Below, one piece after another: positions 1 through 11,015 of a stretch of 36,266 nt of DNA (the stretch's first letter is position 1; each line of letters begins with the position of its first letter). Source of the stretch: Bacillus sp. V5-8f (GTDB lineage: Bacteria > Bacillota > Bacilli > Bacillales > DSM-1321); NCBI RefSeq assembly GCF_002863565.1, contig NZ_PGUW01000014.1, positions 1-36,266 of the forward strand, in the 5' to 3' direction. Position numbers and translations under genes: made by a program. Below the pieces are notes generated by a model. It made no database searches, was not told the origin of the DNA, and saw only the letters and a list, made by a program, of their open reading frames with translations.

Positions 1-5
1 TTCAG

Positions 6-18
6 TTTTCAAAGAGCA
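6..18 (-). promoter_or_regulatory. boxA-like antitermination element of an rRNA leader
   Basis: The minus strand reads TGCTCTTTGAAAA, matching the boxA core (TGCTCTTT) found in rRNA leaders and 16S-23S spacers of Bacillus, where Nus factors bind the nascent RNA. Its place just downstream of two tandem promoters supports an rrn leader. Confidence 0.65.
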
Positions 19-53
19 ATTGGAATGTTGTTTCTTTTAGAAGCAACTTTATG

Positions 54-82
54 AATATATCATATTCAAACTACTAAGTCAA
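54..82 (-). promoter_or_regulatory. rRNA-type promoter P2 (SigA), facing left edge
   Basis: Read on the minus strand, -35 TTGACT (82-77), a 17-base spacer and -10 TATATT (59-54). Transcription would start near base 47 and leave the window at base 1. It lies about 60 bases downstream of P1, typical spacing for tandem rrn promoters. Confidence 0.75.
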
Positions 83-113
83 CAATTTACTTTTCTGTAT
101 TGCTGACTTTGTT

Positions 114-142
114 ATTATATATAGTTCAATATCAAAAATCAA
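114..142 (-). promoter_or_regulatory. rRNA-type promoter P1 (SigA), facing left edge
   Basis: Read on the minus strand, a -35 box TTGATT (142-137) is followed by a 17-base spacer and a perfect -10 box TATAAT (119-114). It is the upstream member of a tandem pair. Tandem SigA promoters followed by a boxA are the usual start of a Bacillus rrn operon. The 16S gene itself would lie beyond base 1 and is not visible. Confidence 0.75.
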
Positions 143-182
143 GCAGATCATATGAATTCGCAATATTTAATTATTACTTAGT

Positions 183-213
183 AAAAGGAAAAAGCCTGCG
201 TGTTCGGCAGGCT
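183..213 (-). terminator. Rho-independent terminator of the HD-GYP gene
   Basis: A 7-bp stem AGCCTGC/GCAGGCT (193-199 with 207-213) with a 7-base loop is followed on the minus strand by a T-rich run (192-183). It starts 9 bases after the HD-GYP stop codon and separates that gene from the rrn promoters. Confidence 0.85.
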
Positions 214-222
214 CACTAAATA

Positions 223-1296
223 CTATAGCACATCTTCAATAAATAACTCTCTGTTTTTTGTCAGGGGCAAGATTTCCCCGCTATCCAGTTTGACCATCGG
301 CCGCGTTGGAGCGTTAGATTCAACAAAGATAATTTCAGCGATATATCCATTGGAAAGTTTCACCCTACTTCCAATAGAATAATTTGTTATACAGGATAAT
401 AATGTCTTTACAACACCTATGTCGAACTTTCCAAAGTCATCCTGCAAAATCATCTCTGCCACTTTGAAAGGGGATTGCTTTTTACGGTAATTCCTTTCTG
501 AGGTCATAGCATGGTACACATCCGCTACTGCTACAATCCTGGAAAAGGGATGTAAAGCTTCACCTTTTTTTCCAGAGGGATATCCGCTGCCATCCAATCG
601 TTCATGGTGCTGAAGAATGGCATATTTTACAGCTTCTTTCAAAATAGAACTGTTTTGCAGCATTTGCAGACTGTAAATAGGATGTGGTTTCACTTCATTA
701 AACTCATCGGTCGTAAGGCTTGTCTTTTTCTCTAGAATTTTCAGTGGAATTTTTGCCATCCCAGAATCAACAAGGCAGCCAGCCATCGCAATTTGAAGAA
801 CGTCTCCCCGTTCAAGATTTAATTTCTTTGCAAGGTAACCGCTCAATAATCCAACCGAAATCGCATGATGATATAAATAATCGGTAGTGGTGCTATAGTG
901 GTGCAACAAAAAAAGCTCTGACGGATTATCCATAGCTTTATTAAATAATGGGATGATCAACTCCCTTACCTTGGATACGTCCATCGGCGTGCCAGCTTGC
1001 CAGGTTTTAAATAATTGTTTATAGCTTTGCACGGCTTTTAAATAAGAGGGAATGAAGCCTGAGTCACTGCTTTCTTGCTCTTCTCCTTCTTGATCGATAA
1101 TTTCTTTCGGAACAAATGGTAAACCATTAATCAAGGTCTTCTCTACACTTACATCTGTCACTAGAAATGCTTTCAATACTTCTATATGATCATGATCTAA
1201 GATGGTCTTGCCAGCCATAATTGGACGGTTAGCCAAGCCTGGTACATCTTTTGAAAGAATGGTACCTTCAATTAAATATTGTGTTTTTACACGCAA
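223..1296 (-). CDS. HD-GYP domain protein with degenerate HD motif
   Basis: About 357 aa. The C-terminal half resembles the HD-GYP family, whose active members hydrolyse cyclic-di-GMP using a metal centre. The hallmark HHERLDGSGYP segment and the following AVADVYHAMTSERNYR segment are intact. The HD dyad is not: the usual LLHDxGK reads CLVDSGMAKIP, so the metal-binding His is Val while the Asp remains. Catalysis may be altered or lost, or the protein may act as a sensor or scaffold. No membrane segment is seen, so it is likely cytosolic. The start chosen is TTG at 1296, preceded at 6 bases by GGGGTGG. An in-frame ATG 9 codons upstream (1323) lacks a ribosome binding site. The gene lies between gyrA and a likely rrn operon and has its own terminator. 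Family assignment is firm; substrate and activity are unknown. Confidence 0.85.
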   Translation of the reverse strand: MRVKTQYLIEGTILSKDVPGLANRPIMAGKTILDHDHIEVLKAFLVTDVSVEKTLINGLPFVPKEIIDQEGEEQESSDSGFIPSYLKAVQSYKQLFKTWQAGTPMDVSKVRELIIPLFNKAMDNPSELFLLHHYSTTTDYLYHHAISVGLLSGYLAKKLNLERGDVLQIAMAGCLVDSGMAKIPLKILEKKTSLTTDEFNEVKPHPIYSLQMLQNSSILKEAVKYAILQHHERLDGSGYPSGKKGEALHPFSRIVAVADVYHAMTSERNYRKKQSPFKVAEMILQDDFGKFDIGVVKTLLSCITNYSIGSRVKLSNGYIAEIIFVESNAPTRPMVKLDSGEILPLTKNRELFIEDVL

Positions 1297-1420
1297 ACTT
1301 GTCCACCCCTGTAAGAACTGCATTGGTCGATTACCATAAATATTACTGTATTTTCCTTTTAAAAACTAGTTAGATTTCTAGTTTTTTCTAAGCTGCCTGA
1401 TGTCAGAGACTCCGAATTAG

Positions 1421-1452
1421 TAAAAAAAGAAGCATCCATTGCGGATGCTTCT
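1421..1452 (-). terminator. Rho-independent terminator of gyrA
   Basis: A 10-bp perfect stem AGAAGCATCC/GGATGCTTCT (1428-1437 with 1443-1452), a 5-base loop and a following run of T on the minus strand (1428-1422), 15 bases past the gyrA stop codon. Confidence 0.93.
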
Positions 1453-1466
1453 GTTAACTATATATA

Positions 1467-4007
1467 TCACTCGTCAGTCTCATCACTTTCAGAGGAAGAT
1501 TCCTCAGCCTCTAATAACTCATCCTTAAAAGGCTCCTCCGGCTGAGTTTCATCGATATCCTCAATGAGTTCTTTTTCTTCTTCTTTTTCGACCAGGGCAA
1601 CGGTAGAAACTGATTCGTTCTCATTGGCATTCAGACTAATCAGTTTAACACCCTGTGTGTTTCGGCCGGTTCTGGATATACTGTCCACAGCCATTCGGAT
1701 TAACACGCCACCCGCTGTTATTAACATTAAATCTTCTTCGCCGGATACGGTTTTTACAGCAACTAGTTCACCGTTCTTCTCGGTGACGTTACATGTTTTG
1801 ATACCTTTTCCTCCACGGGTTTGAATGCGATATTCACCGGCTGGGGTCCGCTTTCCAAATCCTTTTTTCGTAACAATGAGAACCTCGCTATCTTCTTCAA
1901 GGATTTCCATTCCTACCACTTCATCGTTATTTCGCAACGTAATCCCTTTAACGCCGGTTGCTGAACGTCCCATTGAGCGGACATCTGTTTCAGGGAAACG
2001 GATCAGCATACCATGTTTCGTCCCGATAATGATATCCTTTTTCCCATTTGTCAAGCGAACAGAGATTAATTCATCTCCCTCGCGTAATCCTAAAGCAATG
2101 AGGCCGTTAGTTCGGATATTTGCAAAGGAAGATAACGGGGACCGTTTGGATATACCTTCTTTCGTGGTAAAGAACAAGAACCAGTCATCACCAAAATCTT
2201 TTACTGGGATGATTGCATTCACCCATTCATCCTTTTCAATTTCAAGTAGGTTAATTATTGGAAGCCCTTTGGCCGTACGACCATACTCAGGTATTTCATA
2301 CCCTTTCGCACGGTATACCTTTCCTTTGTTTGTAAAAAATAATAAGGTATCATGCGTCGAGGTGGTCAGTAACTGTGCGACAAAATCATCCTCATTTGTA
2401 CCCATTCCTTGAATTCCTCTGCCACCGCGTCTTTGGCTGCGGTATGTTGACACAGGAAGCCGTTTGATATATCCATTTTGGGTCAATGTGACAACTATAT
2501 TTTCTACAGGTATCAGATCTTCATCTTCAATATTTTCCAATCCAGTCACAATGATTTCAGTACGCCGCTCATCATTGAACCGTTCTTTAATTTCAGAAAG
2601 CTCCTCGCGAATGATGTCCAGAACTTTTTCTTCATCAGCCAAGATTCCTCTTAGTTCAGCAATCAAAGCGACAAGGGATTGGTATTCATCCTCGATTTTC
2701 TCTCGCTCTAAACCAGTCAAACGCTGCAGACGCATATCCAAAATTGCCTGTGCCTGCTTTTCGGAAAGATTGAACTGAGTCATTAATCCTTCCCGGGCAA
2801 TATCAGTTGTCTGCGAGCTGCGGATCAGATTGATCACTTCATCGAGATGGTCAAGTGCGATTCGCAACCCTTCTAAAATATGGGCGCGAGCTTCCGCTTT
2901 GCGCAGTTCATACTCCGTTCTGCGCCTTATCACAACCTGCTGATGTTCAAGATAATACTGCAAGCATTGTTTTAAATTTAGAACCTTTGGCTGCCCCTCC
3001 ACGAGTGCCAGCAGGTTGATTCCGAAGCTTGTTTGCATTGCCGTGTGTTTAAATAAGTTATTTAATAAAACATTGGCATTCGCATCTCTGCGAACTTCCA
3101 TGACAATGCGCATACCGGTTCTATCGGACTCATCGCGAAGATCCGTAATGCCGTCAATCCGCTTGTCACGAACCAGCTCTGCAATTTTCTCGATTAGCTT
3201 CGCTTTATTTACCTGATACGGCAATTCAGTGACAACAATTACTTGTTTTCCGTTAGATTTTTCTTCGATTTCAACCTTGGCACGCAGGGTGATCGACCCT
3301 CTGCCCGATTCATATGCCCGCCTAATTCCGCTGCGGCCTAAAATAAGTCCGGCAGTAGGAAAATCAGGGCCCGGGATAATTTCCATCAACTCTTGAACGG
3401 TAATGTCGGGATTTTTGCTTACGGCCAAAACTCCGTCAATCACTTCCCCTAATTGATGAGGAGGGATATTTGTTGCCATCCCTACGGCAATTCCGGAAGA
3501 ACCGTTGACTAGCAAGTTGGGAAAACGGGCCGGAAGCACAACCGGCTCTTTTTCGGAACCATCGTAGTTTTCTTTGTAATCAATGGTGTCTTTATTGATA
3601 TCGCGTATTAATTCCATTGATATTTTTGACATTCTTGCTTCCGTATAGCGCATAGCTGCTGCTGGATCGCCATCTACAGAGCCAAAGTTCCCATGACCAT
3701 CAACAAGCATATAACGGTAGTTGAAGTCCTGCGCCATCCGCACCATTGTTTCATATACAGCAGAATCGCCGTGCGGGTGGTATTTACCGATTACTTCACC
3801 GACAATACGGGCCGATTTTTTGTATGCTTTATCCGAAGTCATACCTAAATCGTTCATCGCATAAAGAATCCGTCTATGCACCGGCTTTAACCCATCACGT
3901 ACATCAGGTAAAGCACGTGACACAATAACGCTCATGGCGTAATCCAGGAACGATGTACGCATTTCCTGGCTAAGGTTTATTTCCCTTACGTTTTCTATTT
4001 CAGACAT
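1467..4007 (-). CDS. gyrA: DNA gyrase subunit A
   Basis: 846 aa. This is the breakage-reunion subunit of the GyrA2GyrB2 type II topoisomerase, which adds negative supercoils using ATP. Visible features are the quinolone-resistance region [17 protein letters not shown] with the wild-type Ser, the catalytic Tyr in [11 protein letters not shown], the GyrA box QRRGGRG that opens the C-terminal beta-pinwheel used for DNA wrapping, and a long acidic tail rich in Glu, Asp and Ser. The start is ATG 4007, preceded by a perfect AGGAGG seven bases upstream. The frame stays open for 75 more codons upstream, but those residues are not part of GyrA as known in the family. It follows gyrB on the same strand with an unusually long 236-bp gap and ends in a strong terminator. 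Confidence 0.98.
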   Translation of the reverse strand: MSEIENVREINLSQEMRTSFLDYAMSVIVSRALPDVRDGLKPVHRRILYAMNDLGMTSDKAYKKSARIVGEVIGKYHPHGDSAVYETMVRMAQDFNYRYMLVDGHGNFGSVDGDPAAAMRYTEARMSKISMELIRDINKDTIDYKENYDGSEKEPVVLPARFPNLLVNGSSGIAVGMATNIPPHQLGEVIDGVLAVSKNPDITVQELMEIIPGPDFPTAGLILGRSGIRRAYESGRGSITLRAKVEIEEKSNGKQVIVVTELPYQVNKAKLIEKIAELVRDKRIDGITDLRDESDRTGMRIVMEVRRDANANVLLNNLFKHTAMQTSFGINLLALVEGQPKVLNLKQCLQYYLEHQQVVIRRRTEYELRKAEARAHILEGLRIALDHLDEVINLIRSSQTTDIAREGLMTQFNLSEKQAQAILDMRLQRLTGLEREKIEDEYQSLVALIAELRGILADEEKVLDIIREELSEIKERFNDERRTEIIVTGLENIEDEDLIPVENIVVTLTQNGYIKRLPVSTYRSQRRGGRGIQGMGTNEDDFVAQLLTTSTHDTLLFFTNKGKVYRAKGYEIPEYGRTAKGLPIINLLEIEKDEWVNAIIPVKDFGDDWFLFFTTKEGISKRSPLSSFANIRTNGLIALGLREGDELISVRLTNGKKDIIIGTKHGMLIRFPETDVRSMGRSATGVKGITLRNNDEVVGMEILEEDSEVLIVTKKGFGKRTPAGEYRIQTRGGKGIKTCNVTEKNGELVAVKTVSGEEDLMLITAGGVLIRMAVDSISRTGRNTQGVKLISLNANENESVSTVALVEKEEEKELIEDIDETQPEEPFKDELLEAEESSSESDETDE

Positions 4008-4243
4008 GGAGCAACCTCCTTTTTTAGAAGTGCACTTTACAATAAAAAATTTCCAACATGTACCAATGGCTAGCGCAAGAGGCCCAGTCCTGACGTACAG
4101 GACCTCACCATATTTTTTATGGCTGCGAATTATTTCAGAGAGGTATTCCGTCTGCTGCCACTGACGTTGCCTGAGGACTTGGCGGTCTAATCGCCATTCG
4201 TTAAAAGACAGGATAGATGCAGCAGCATCCACCCTGTTCCCAA
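4008..4243 (-). other. gyrB-gyrA spacer, fully open in the gyrA frame
   Basis: The gap is 236 bp and contains no stop codon in the gyrA frame for 75 codons, so a naive translation fuses 75 residues to GyrA. It holds several small inverted repeats: GTCCTG/CAGGAC around 4090-4107, TGGCG/CGCCA at 4181-4197, and GATGC/GCATC at 4215-4228. I recognise no gene or known riboswitch in it. It could be a leader RNA, a remnant of an inserted repeat element, or an open frame by chance. Confidence 0.4.
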
Positions 4244-6184
<1,941 letters not shown>

Positions 6185-6250
6185 CTACACTTTTCTGATC
6201 GCAATTTTCTATGCCTGTAAAATTTCAAAACCTGTATATTTCATATCTAT

Positions 6251-6502
6251 TTATTCATCAATTAAAATCGATTTTTGCAGGGAGCGCTTTTTAAGTGTGC
6301 CGGATGCAAGAGGGGAATAATAAATATTTTTTTCAGTAACAACTATTGATTTTATTGACCCTTTTGCAAGATTGACCGTCACTTCTTGTTTTTTTTCCAG
6401 GAATTCCTGCATGATTGGGGAAGACTGGAGGAGCTGTTTATCTAAAATGGCTATTACATCATCTGTTTTAACAAGTATATCCTCACCAATATGGAGATAC
6501 AT
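6251..6502 (-). CDS. remB: RemB (YaaB), DUF370-family regulator
   Basis: 83 aa. It matches the DUF370/RemA-RemB family, small regulators linked to biofilm matrix gene expression in B. subtilis, where this gene is yaaB/remB. The family signature KSIVVTEKNIYYSPLASGTL KKR is visible (positions about 52-74). The N-terminus MYLHIGEDILVKTDDVIAILD is also typical. GAGGTGG precedes the ATG at a good distance. It begins 12 bases after recF and comes before gyrB, so it probably shares the recF transcript. No DNA-binding motif can be pointed to; function is by family only. Confidence 0.88.
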   Translation of the reverse strand: MYLHIGEDILVKTDDVIAILDKQLLQSSPIMQEFLEKKQEVTVNLAKGSIKSIVVTEKNIYYSPLASGTLKKRSLQKSILIDE

Positions 6503-6514
6503 AAGCCCACCTCG

Positions 6515-7633
6515 TCATTTCACCTTTGATAAAGCCCCCTGAGCCACGTAAAAGGTAGAGGCATCACGCAGCGTCTGGTGGTCGATGCCATCTGTGGATG
6601 TGGTAGTGACAAAGGTTTGGACTTTTCCCTGGATCGTGTTTAACAAATGGGACTGGCGGTAATCGTCCAGCTCCGATAAAACATCGTCCAGAAGCAAAAT
6701 AGGATACTCCCCTATTTCGGAGTGAATCAATTCTATTTCAGCAAGTTTCAAAGAAAGGGCGGTAGTCCGCTGCTGACCCTGGGATCCGAACGTCTGGACA
6801 TCGCGTCCATTCACAAAAAAAACCAGGTCATCTCTATGCGGGCCTATAAGTGTTACGCCCCGTTCAATTTCCCTTGACCTTATTTTATCAAATTTGTCTT
6901 CGAATTCTTCTATCATTTTCGTCAAATCCATAGATTCTGATACATCAAGCGATGGTTTATATTCGATTTTAAGCTGTTCCAAATTCCTTGATATACCGGA
7001 GTGAATCGGTTCTGCCCAATCCTGAAGCAACGAAAGAAATTGATACCTCTTCTCAATGATTCTTGCAGCATATTGGATAAATTGCTCTGTCAACACATCA
7101 AGCATCGCCGTATCAGTCTGTTTTTTGATTTGAAGAAGCTTCAAGTAATGATTTCTTTGCTGCAGGATTTTTTGGTATTGGCTCATGTCATGAAGGTATA
7201 CGGGAGAAACCTGGCCGATTTCCATATCAATGAAACGCCGTCTAACCTGAGGGCTTCCTTTGACCAGATGGAGATCCTCAGGTGCAAACATCACTACATT
7301 CATCGTACCGACATACTGGCTTAGTTTTTGCTGTTCAATGTGGTTGCTTTTCGCCTTTTTTCCTTTTTTGGAAATCACCAATTCCAGAGGAATGGAAGTA
7401 TGCCTTTTGTGTATCCTTCCTTCTATTTTAGCATATTCTTCGTCCCAACGAATAAGATCTTTGTCATTTGATGTCCGATGAGACTTCGCCATCGCTAAAA
7501 CAAAGATGGATTCCATTACATTAGTCTTTCCCTGTGCATTCTCCCCGAGGATTACGTTCACGTTATTTTCAAAGCTAATCTCGAGCTCTGGATAATTCCG
7601 ATAATTCTTTAAATTAAGTTTTTCTATATACAT
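6515..7633 (-). CDS. recF: RecF, DNA replication and repair ATPase
   Basis: 372 aa. RecF is an SMC-like ABC ATPase that helps load RecA at gaps and stalled forks. Walker A is GENAQGKTN (about residues 31-39), the ABC signature region is [18 protein letters not shown], and Walker B is [12 protein letters not shown] near the C-terminus. Length is normal for the family. The ribosome binding site (AAGGGA) is weak, and the gene starts 14 bases after yaaA, which suggests translation coupling within a yaaA-recF-remB transcript. Confidence 0.96.
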   Translation of the reverse strand: MYIEKLNLKNYRNYPELEISFENNVNVILGENAQGKTNVMESIFVLAMAKSHRTSNDKDLIRWDEEYAKIEGRIHKRHTSIPLELVISKKGKKAKSNHIEQQKLSQYVGTMNVVMFAPEDLHLVKGSPQVRRRFIDMEIGQVSPVYLHDMSQYQKILQQRNHYLKLLQIKKQTDTAMLDVLTEQFIQYAARIIEKRYQFLSLLQDWAEPIHSGISRNLEQLKIEYKPSLDVSESMDLTKMIEEFEDKFDKIRSREIERGVTLIGPHRDDLVFFVNGRDVQTFGSQGQQRTTALSLKLAEIELIHSEIGEYPILLLDDVLSELDDYRQSHLLNTIQGKVQTFVTTTSTDGIDHQTLRDASTFYVAQGALSKVK

Positions 7634-7647
7634 GATAGGTTCTTCCC

Positions 7648-7869
7648 TTATCTTAGAGCGAGCGCAATCACAAAGCTACCAATTTTCGGGATAAATACCC
7701 GATCTCCTTCTCTAAGCTTTCTCCCTCTCCTTGTGTCCAGTTCATCGTTTACAAAGACTTCATGCTCACTTAAAAACCATTTGTCCATGCCGCCGCTTTG
7801 AATAATATCTGCCACTTTTAAAAACTGGCCCAGCGTAATATATTCAGTATCAATCTGAATTTCAGTCAT
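7648..7869 (-). CDS. yaaA: S4-domain RNA-binding protein YaaA
   Basis: 73 aa from ATG 7869. It matches the small S4-domain protein that sits between dnaN and recF in Bacillus. The S4 fold is seen in [17 protein letters not shown], then the RNA-contact loop [21 protein letters not shown]. subtilis YaaA is thought to act on RNA or ribosome assembly; nothing here shows a substrate. An in-frame GTG seven codons upstream (7890) is possible, but the alignment with the known protein favours the MTEIQID start. Neither start has a strong ribosome binding site. Confidence 0.88.
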   Translation of the reverse strand: MTEIQIDTEYITLGQFLKVADIIQSGGMDKWFLSEHEVFVNDELDTRRGRKLREGDRVFIPKIGSFVIALALR

Positions 7870-7960
7870 GCCGCATTCACTCATTTCCACATAGTCTCTA
7901 ATACTTTATTTTACTAAAAAAAGCGGATAAACACAAAGTAAGCGTATATTCTGTTAAATA

Positions 7961-7992
7961 AATAAGCCGCCGGTGGTTACCAGCAGCCTATT
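7961..7992 (-). terminator. Hairpin downstream of dnaN
   Basis: A 14-bp imperfect stem with G-U pairs (7961-7974 with 7979-7992) and a 4-base loop lies 24 bases past the dnaN stop. The following minus-strand sequence TATTTA is only partly T-rich. It may be an attenuating terminator between dnaN and yaaA. Confidence 0.55.
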
Positions 7993-8015
7993 TAGATGTT
8001 TAACACCTGTTATTT

Positions 8016-9152
8016 TTAATATGTCCGAACCGGCAGGATTAATTGCAGCATTGTGTCGTCATGCAAGGCGCGAATAACAAACGGCCTCATGGCGCCTGTA
8101 AAGTTAATCTTTATATCAGTACCTTCCAAAGCCTTTAATGCATCCATTACAAATTTGGCACTGAAGGAAATCTTTAATTCCTCCCCTTCAATAGATTCAG
8201 CTGTTACTTCTTCGATCACTTTCCCAATTTCAGGGCTGTTGGATGAAATTTCAATAACTCCGTCTTCTTGTGTGGATAGCTTAACAACATTATTCCTCCC
8301 TTCTCTTGCCAACAAGGAAGCTCGGTCGATAGCCTGTAGGAAGTCCTTAACGTGGACAGTTATAGCGGTCTTGCTATCGGTTGGGATTAAACGGGATGTA
8401 TCAGGATAATTCCCTTCCAAAAGCCTTGAAAAGAATAACAAGTTTTTCGCTTTGAACAATACTTGGTTTTCCGTAATTACTATATCAATTGGTTCGTTTG
8501 TATCATCCAGAATCTTACTTAATTCATTTAAGCTTTTTCCGGGAATCACGACATTATAGCTGCCGTTCACTTCATTTTCCAATCTAGCTTTCCTCATTGC
8601 TAAACGGTGGCTGTCTGTTGCAATACAGGTGAGCTCGCCGTTTTCAACCTTGATGTTTACACCTGTCAAGATAGGGCGTGTTTCTGAGGTGGACACTGCG
8701 AATACTGTCTGGCGTACAAGGGTTTTTAATAAATCTGCAGGGAGCCTTAATACATTTTCTTCTTCAATCATAGGCAAATGTGGATATTCTTCTGCGTCCA
8801 GCCCATTTAAATTAAATTCTGCTTTTCCAGAACGAATGAAGGTTTGCAGGTTATTTTCGACCTGTAACTCCACTGTATCCATAGGTAATTTTTTTACGAT
8901 CTCACTGAAAAACCGGGCATTTAATACAATACTGCCTGTTTCTTTAATTTCGGCAATCTCATTCCCATCTTCTTCAGCAGGTATGAAAGACTCGATCGAA
9001 ATGTCAGAATCGCTCCCTGTTAATGTGACACCTTCTGTTTTTACGGTGATTTTTATCCCGGTTAAGATAGGAATTGTTGTTCTGGATGTCACAGCTTTCA
9101 TTACTTCTTGCACACTTTGAACTAAACGATCACGCTGGATAATAAATCGCAT
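8016..9152 (-). CDS. dnaN: DNA polymerase III sliding clamp (beta subunit)
   Basis: 378 aa. DnaN is the dimeric ring clamp that tethers DNA polymerase to DNA and recruits clamp-binding partners. The three repeated clamp domains span the whole length; recognisable segments are MKFxI-like start MRFIIQRDRL, TRPILTGVNIKVENGELTCIATDSHRLA and the conserved C-terminal LILPVRTY. GGAGG lies 7 bases before the ATG. It follows dnaA across the oriC unwinding region and is followed by a hairpin before yaaA. The long dnaA-dnaN spacer with the origin inside it is the B. subtilis arrangement. Confidence 0.97.
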   Translation of the reverse strand: MRFIIQRDRLVQSVQEVMKAVTSRTTIPILTGIKITVKTEGVTLTGSDSDISIESFIPAEEDGNEIAEIKETGSIVLNARFFSEIVKKLPMDTVELQVENNLQTFIRSGKAEFNLNGLDAEEYPHLPMIEEENVLRLPADLLKTLVRQTVFAVSTSETRPILTGVNIKVENGELTCIATDSHRLAMRKARLENEVNGSYNVVIPGKSLNELSKILDDTNEPIDIVITENQVLFKAKNLLFFSRLLEGNYPDTSRLIPTDSKTAITVHVKDFLQAIDRASLLAREGRNNVVKLSTQEDGVIEISSNSPEIGKVIEEVTAESIEGEELKISFSAKFVMDALKALEGTDIKINFTGAMRPFVIRALHDDTMLQLILPVRTY

Positions 9153-9225
9153 TTCGAATCCTCCAATTGAGTAATGGTTAGTTGCCTATTGGCATAGATT
9201 TTTAGTTATTTTTCTTTTAAAAAAA

Positions 9226-9264
9226 TAGTAATAGTAGTAATAGGGCGTGTGGATTTGTGGATAA
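9226..9264 (+). other. oriC: oriC unwinding site: DnaA-trios plus DnaA boxes
   Basis: The plus strand reads six consecutive TAG/TAA triplets (9226-9243), then a short GC-rich GGCG, then TGTGGATTT (9248-9256, imperfect box) and a perfect DnaA box TGTGGATAA (9256-9264). An AT-rich stretch lies on the other side (9190-9225). In B. subtilis this order (DnaA boxes, GC-rich linker, DnaA-trios, AT-rich DNA) forms the basal unwinding system where DnaA filaments melt the origin. The layout in the dnaA-dnaN gap is the same. Confidence 0.85.
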
Positions 9265-9280
9265 CTCCAAAAACATAAGG

Positions 9281-9312
9281 AAAAACAGTCTATCCACATG
9301 TGGACAGACTGT
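9281..9312 (-). terminator. dnaA terminator made of inverted DnaA boxes
   Basis: A 28-base near-perfect palindrome (9285-9312) forms a stem of about 12 bp and is followed on the minus strand by TTTTT (9285-9281), 40 bases past the dnaA stop. The two arms contain CTATCCACA (9290-9298) and TGTGGACAG (9299-9307), each close to the DnaA box TTATCCACA. One element may therefore end dnaA transcription and bind DnaA. Confidence 0.8.
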
Positions 9313-9351
9313 GAGTAAATAAGAACCTGTTATTCACATTATTCAGTTAGG

Positions 9352-10701
9352 CTACACTTTTAATTGATCCTGGATGTCTTTCAGCTGCCTTTGCAGGTCC
9401 GTGTCCGATTGCAAAAGCTTTGAGATCTTTTCGTGGGCGTGGATTACAGTCGTATGGTCGCGCCCTCCGAATTCGTCTCCGATTTTTGGAAGGGAAGAGT
9501 CTGTCAATTCCCTAGAAAGGTACATTGCAATTTGCCTCGGAAAGGCGACTGATTTTGTCCGTTTTTTTGCCTTAAAGTCCTCGAGCTTCACACTGTAATG
9601 CTCTCCGACTGCCTTTTGGATATCATGGATCGAAATGATTCTTGGTTTTGAACTCGGAATGATGTCTTTCAGTGCTTCGGCTGCAAGATCAGCATTGATA
9701 TCCTTGTTGATCAAAGAAGAATAAGCAACGACCCGGATTAAGGCCCCTTCGAGTTCTCGTATATTGGAGTCTATCTGATTAGCAATATAGAGCATCACTT
9801 CATTTGGGATATCAAGTCCTTCCGCTTTTGCCTTTTTACGCAGAATGGCAATCCTTGTTTCCAAATCTGGCGGAGTAATGTCTGTGATCAGGCCCCATTC
9901 AAACCGTGAGCGTAGGCGATCTTCAAGCGTCGGGATTTCCTTTGGCGGACGGTCACTGGAAATGACAATCTGCTTGCTTTCTTCATGAAGTGTATTGAAC
10001 GTATGGAAAAACTCCTCTTGGGTTTGTTCTTTCCCGGCTAGAAATTGAATATCATCAATAAGGAGTACATCTACGCTTCTATACTTGTTACGGAACGCTT
10101 CTGCATTATTATCACGGATCGAATTAATGAACTCGTTCGTGAATTTCTCCGAAGAGAGATAGACAACTTTGGCAGAAGGGTTATGCTCCAACACATAATG
10201 GCCAATCGCATGCATTAAGTGCGTTTTACCGAGACCAACTCCTCCATAAATGAACAAAGGATTATATGCTTTAGCGGGTGCCTCTGCTACTGCAAGAGAA
10301 GCAGCATGGGCAAAGCGGTTTCCCGACCCAATGACAAAGGTATCAAATGTATTTTTTGTATTGAGCATATGTTGGGGAAAATCGCTATTATCGTCAGTCT
10401 GCTTTTTTTTCTTTTTGGCAGGGGCAGGCACATCGAACTCGTCTTCACCCTGGTTCGGCGGAATGATAAATTTGACTTCAAGCTCTTCCCCAGTCAGATC
10501 AACTAACACACCGGCGATAAGATGGGAATATCGCTCCTCTAGCCAGTCGCGTGCAAACTCATTTGGTGCCGTTACCGTAAGGATGTCCCCTTGCAGCATG
10601 TGAGCTTTAGTGGATTTTAACCATGTTTCAAAGCTCGGTTTACTGATTTTTTTCTCGATTTTCCCAAGAGCCTGGCTCCATAAAGCATCGATATTCTCCA
10701 A
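9352..10701 (-). CDS. dnaA: Chromosomal replication initiator DnaA
   Basis: 449 aa. DnaA is the AAA+ initiator that binds 9-mer boxes at oriC, melts DNA and brings in the helicase. Domain I is the N-terminal 80 or so residues ([20 protein letters not shown]). A short charged linker with a KKKKK run follows. The AAA+ domain has Walker [10 protein letters not shown] (near residue 150) and Walker [10 protein letters not shown]. Domain IV ends with the DNA-binding signature [15 protein letters not shown]. The start is TTG 10701, six bases after a strong AAAGGAGGG. The gene is flanked on both sides by DnaA boxes, so autoregulation by DnaA is likely. I found no confident promoter for it in the upstream gap. 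Confidence 0.98.
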   Translation of the reverse strand: MENIDALWSQALGKIEKKISKPSFETWLKSTKAHMLQGDILTVTAPNEFARDWLEERYSHLIAGVLVDLTGEELEVKFIIPPNQGEDEFDVPAPAKKKKKQTDDNSDFPQHMLNTKNTFDTFVIGSGNRFAHAASLAVAEAPAKAYNPLFIYGGVGLGKTHLMHAIGHYVLEHNPSAKVVYLSSEKFTNEFINSIRDNNAEAFRNKYRSVDVLLIDDIQFLAGKEQTQEEFFHTFNTLHEESKQIVISSDRPPKEIPTLEDRLRSRFEWGLITDITPPDLETRIAILRKKAKAEGLDIPNEVMLYIANQIDSNIRELEGALIRVVAYSSLINKDINADLAAEALKDIIPSSKPRIISIHDIQKAVGEHYSVKLEDFKAKKRTKSVAFPRQIAMYLSRELTDSSLPKIGDEFGGRDHTTVIHAHEKISKLLQSDTDLQRQLKDIQDQLKV

Positions 10702-11008
10702 TATAATCCCTCCTTTTCGAGGTTTTCTACAAAATGCGAGTTTACTGGCCGATCTTTATGCCTGTAGCACAACTGCTAACGCAGCTGATATATGCTTACT
10801 TGGCAAATTAAAAGTTTGTAAACGTCAAAATTCGACTGAACAAAGCCCAGCCTAGGTAGACCATTTTATTTTGTATTTACACGTTTAAGTATGATTGCTG
10901 TATAACTGTGTATAAATATAAATAAAAATAATGAAATTATTCCAGCAGGTATATTTATTCATCAACAGCTATATGGGAATAATATATTATAAAGAAGAAA
11001 AATGGTTT

Positions 11009-11015
11009 TTCGACA
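11009..11015 (-). promoter_or_regulatory. Spo0A box in oriC (exact)
   Basis: TTCGACA is the exact reverse of the Spo0A box TGTCGAA. It lies at the edge of the DnaA-box cluster. In B. subtilis, Spo0A~P binds similar boxes in oriC and restrains initiation at the onset of sporulation. A 7-base site can occur by chance, but a second exact copy lies in the same cluster. Confidence 0.5.

Noticed and set aside
1361..1386. AT-rich inverted repeat AAAAACTAG/CTAGTTTTT as a second terminator after gyrA
   Set aside because: A real 9-bp inverted repeat, but AT-rich and 35 bases past a much stronger terminator; no role can be assigned.
4008..4232. 75-residue N-terminal extension of GyrA
   Set aside because: A perfect AGGAGG sits seven bases before ATG 4007, and GyrA proteins begin at that residue; the extra residues match nothing in the family.
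10610..10855. 81-codon plus-strand ORF crossing the dnaA start
   Set aside because: Mostly the shadow of dnaA on the other strand.
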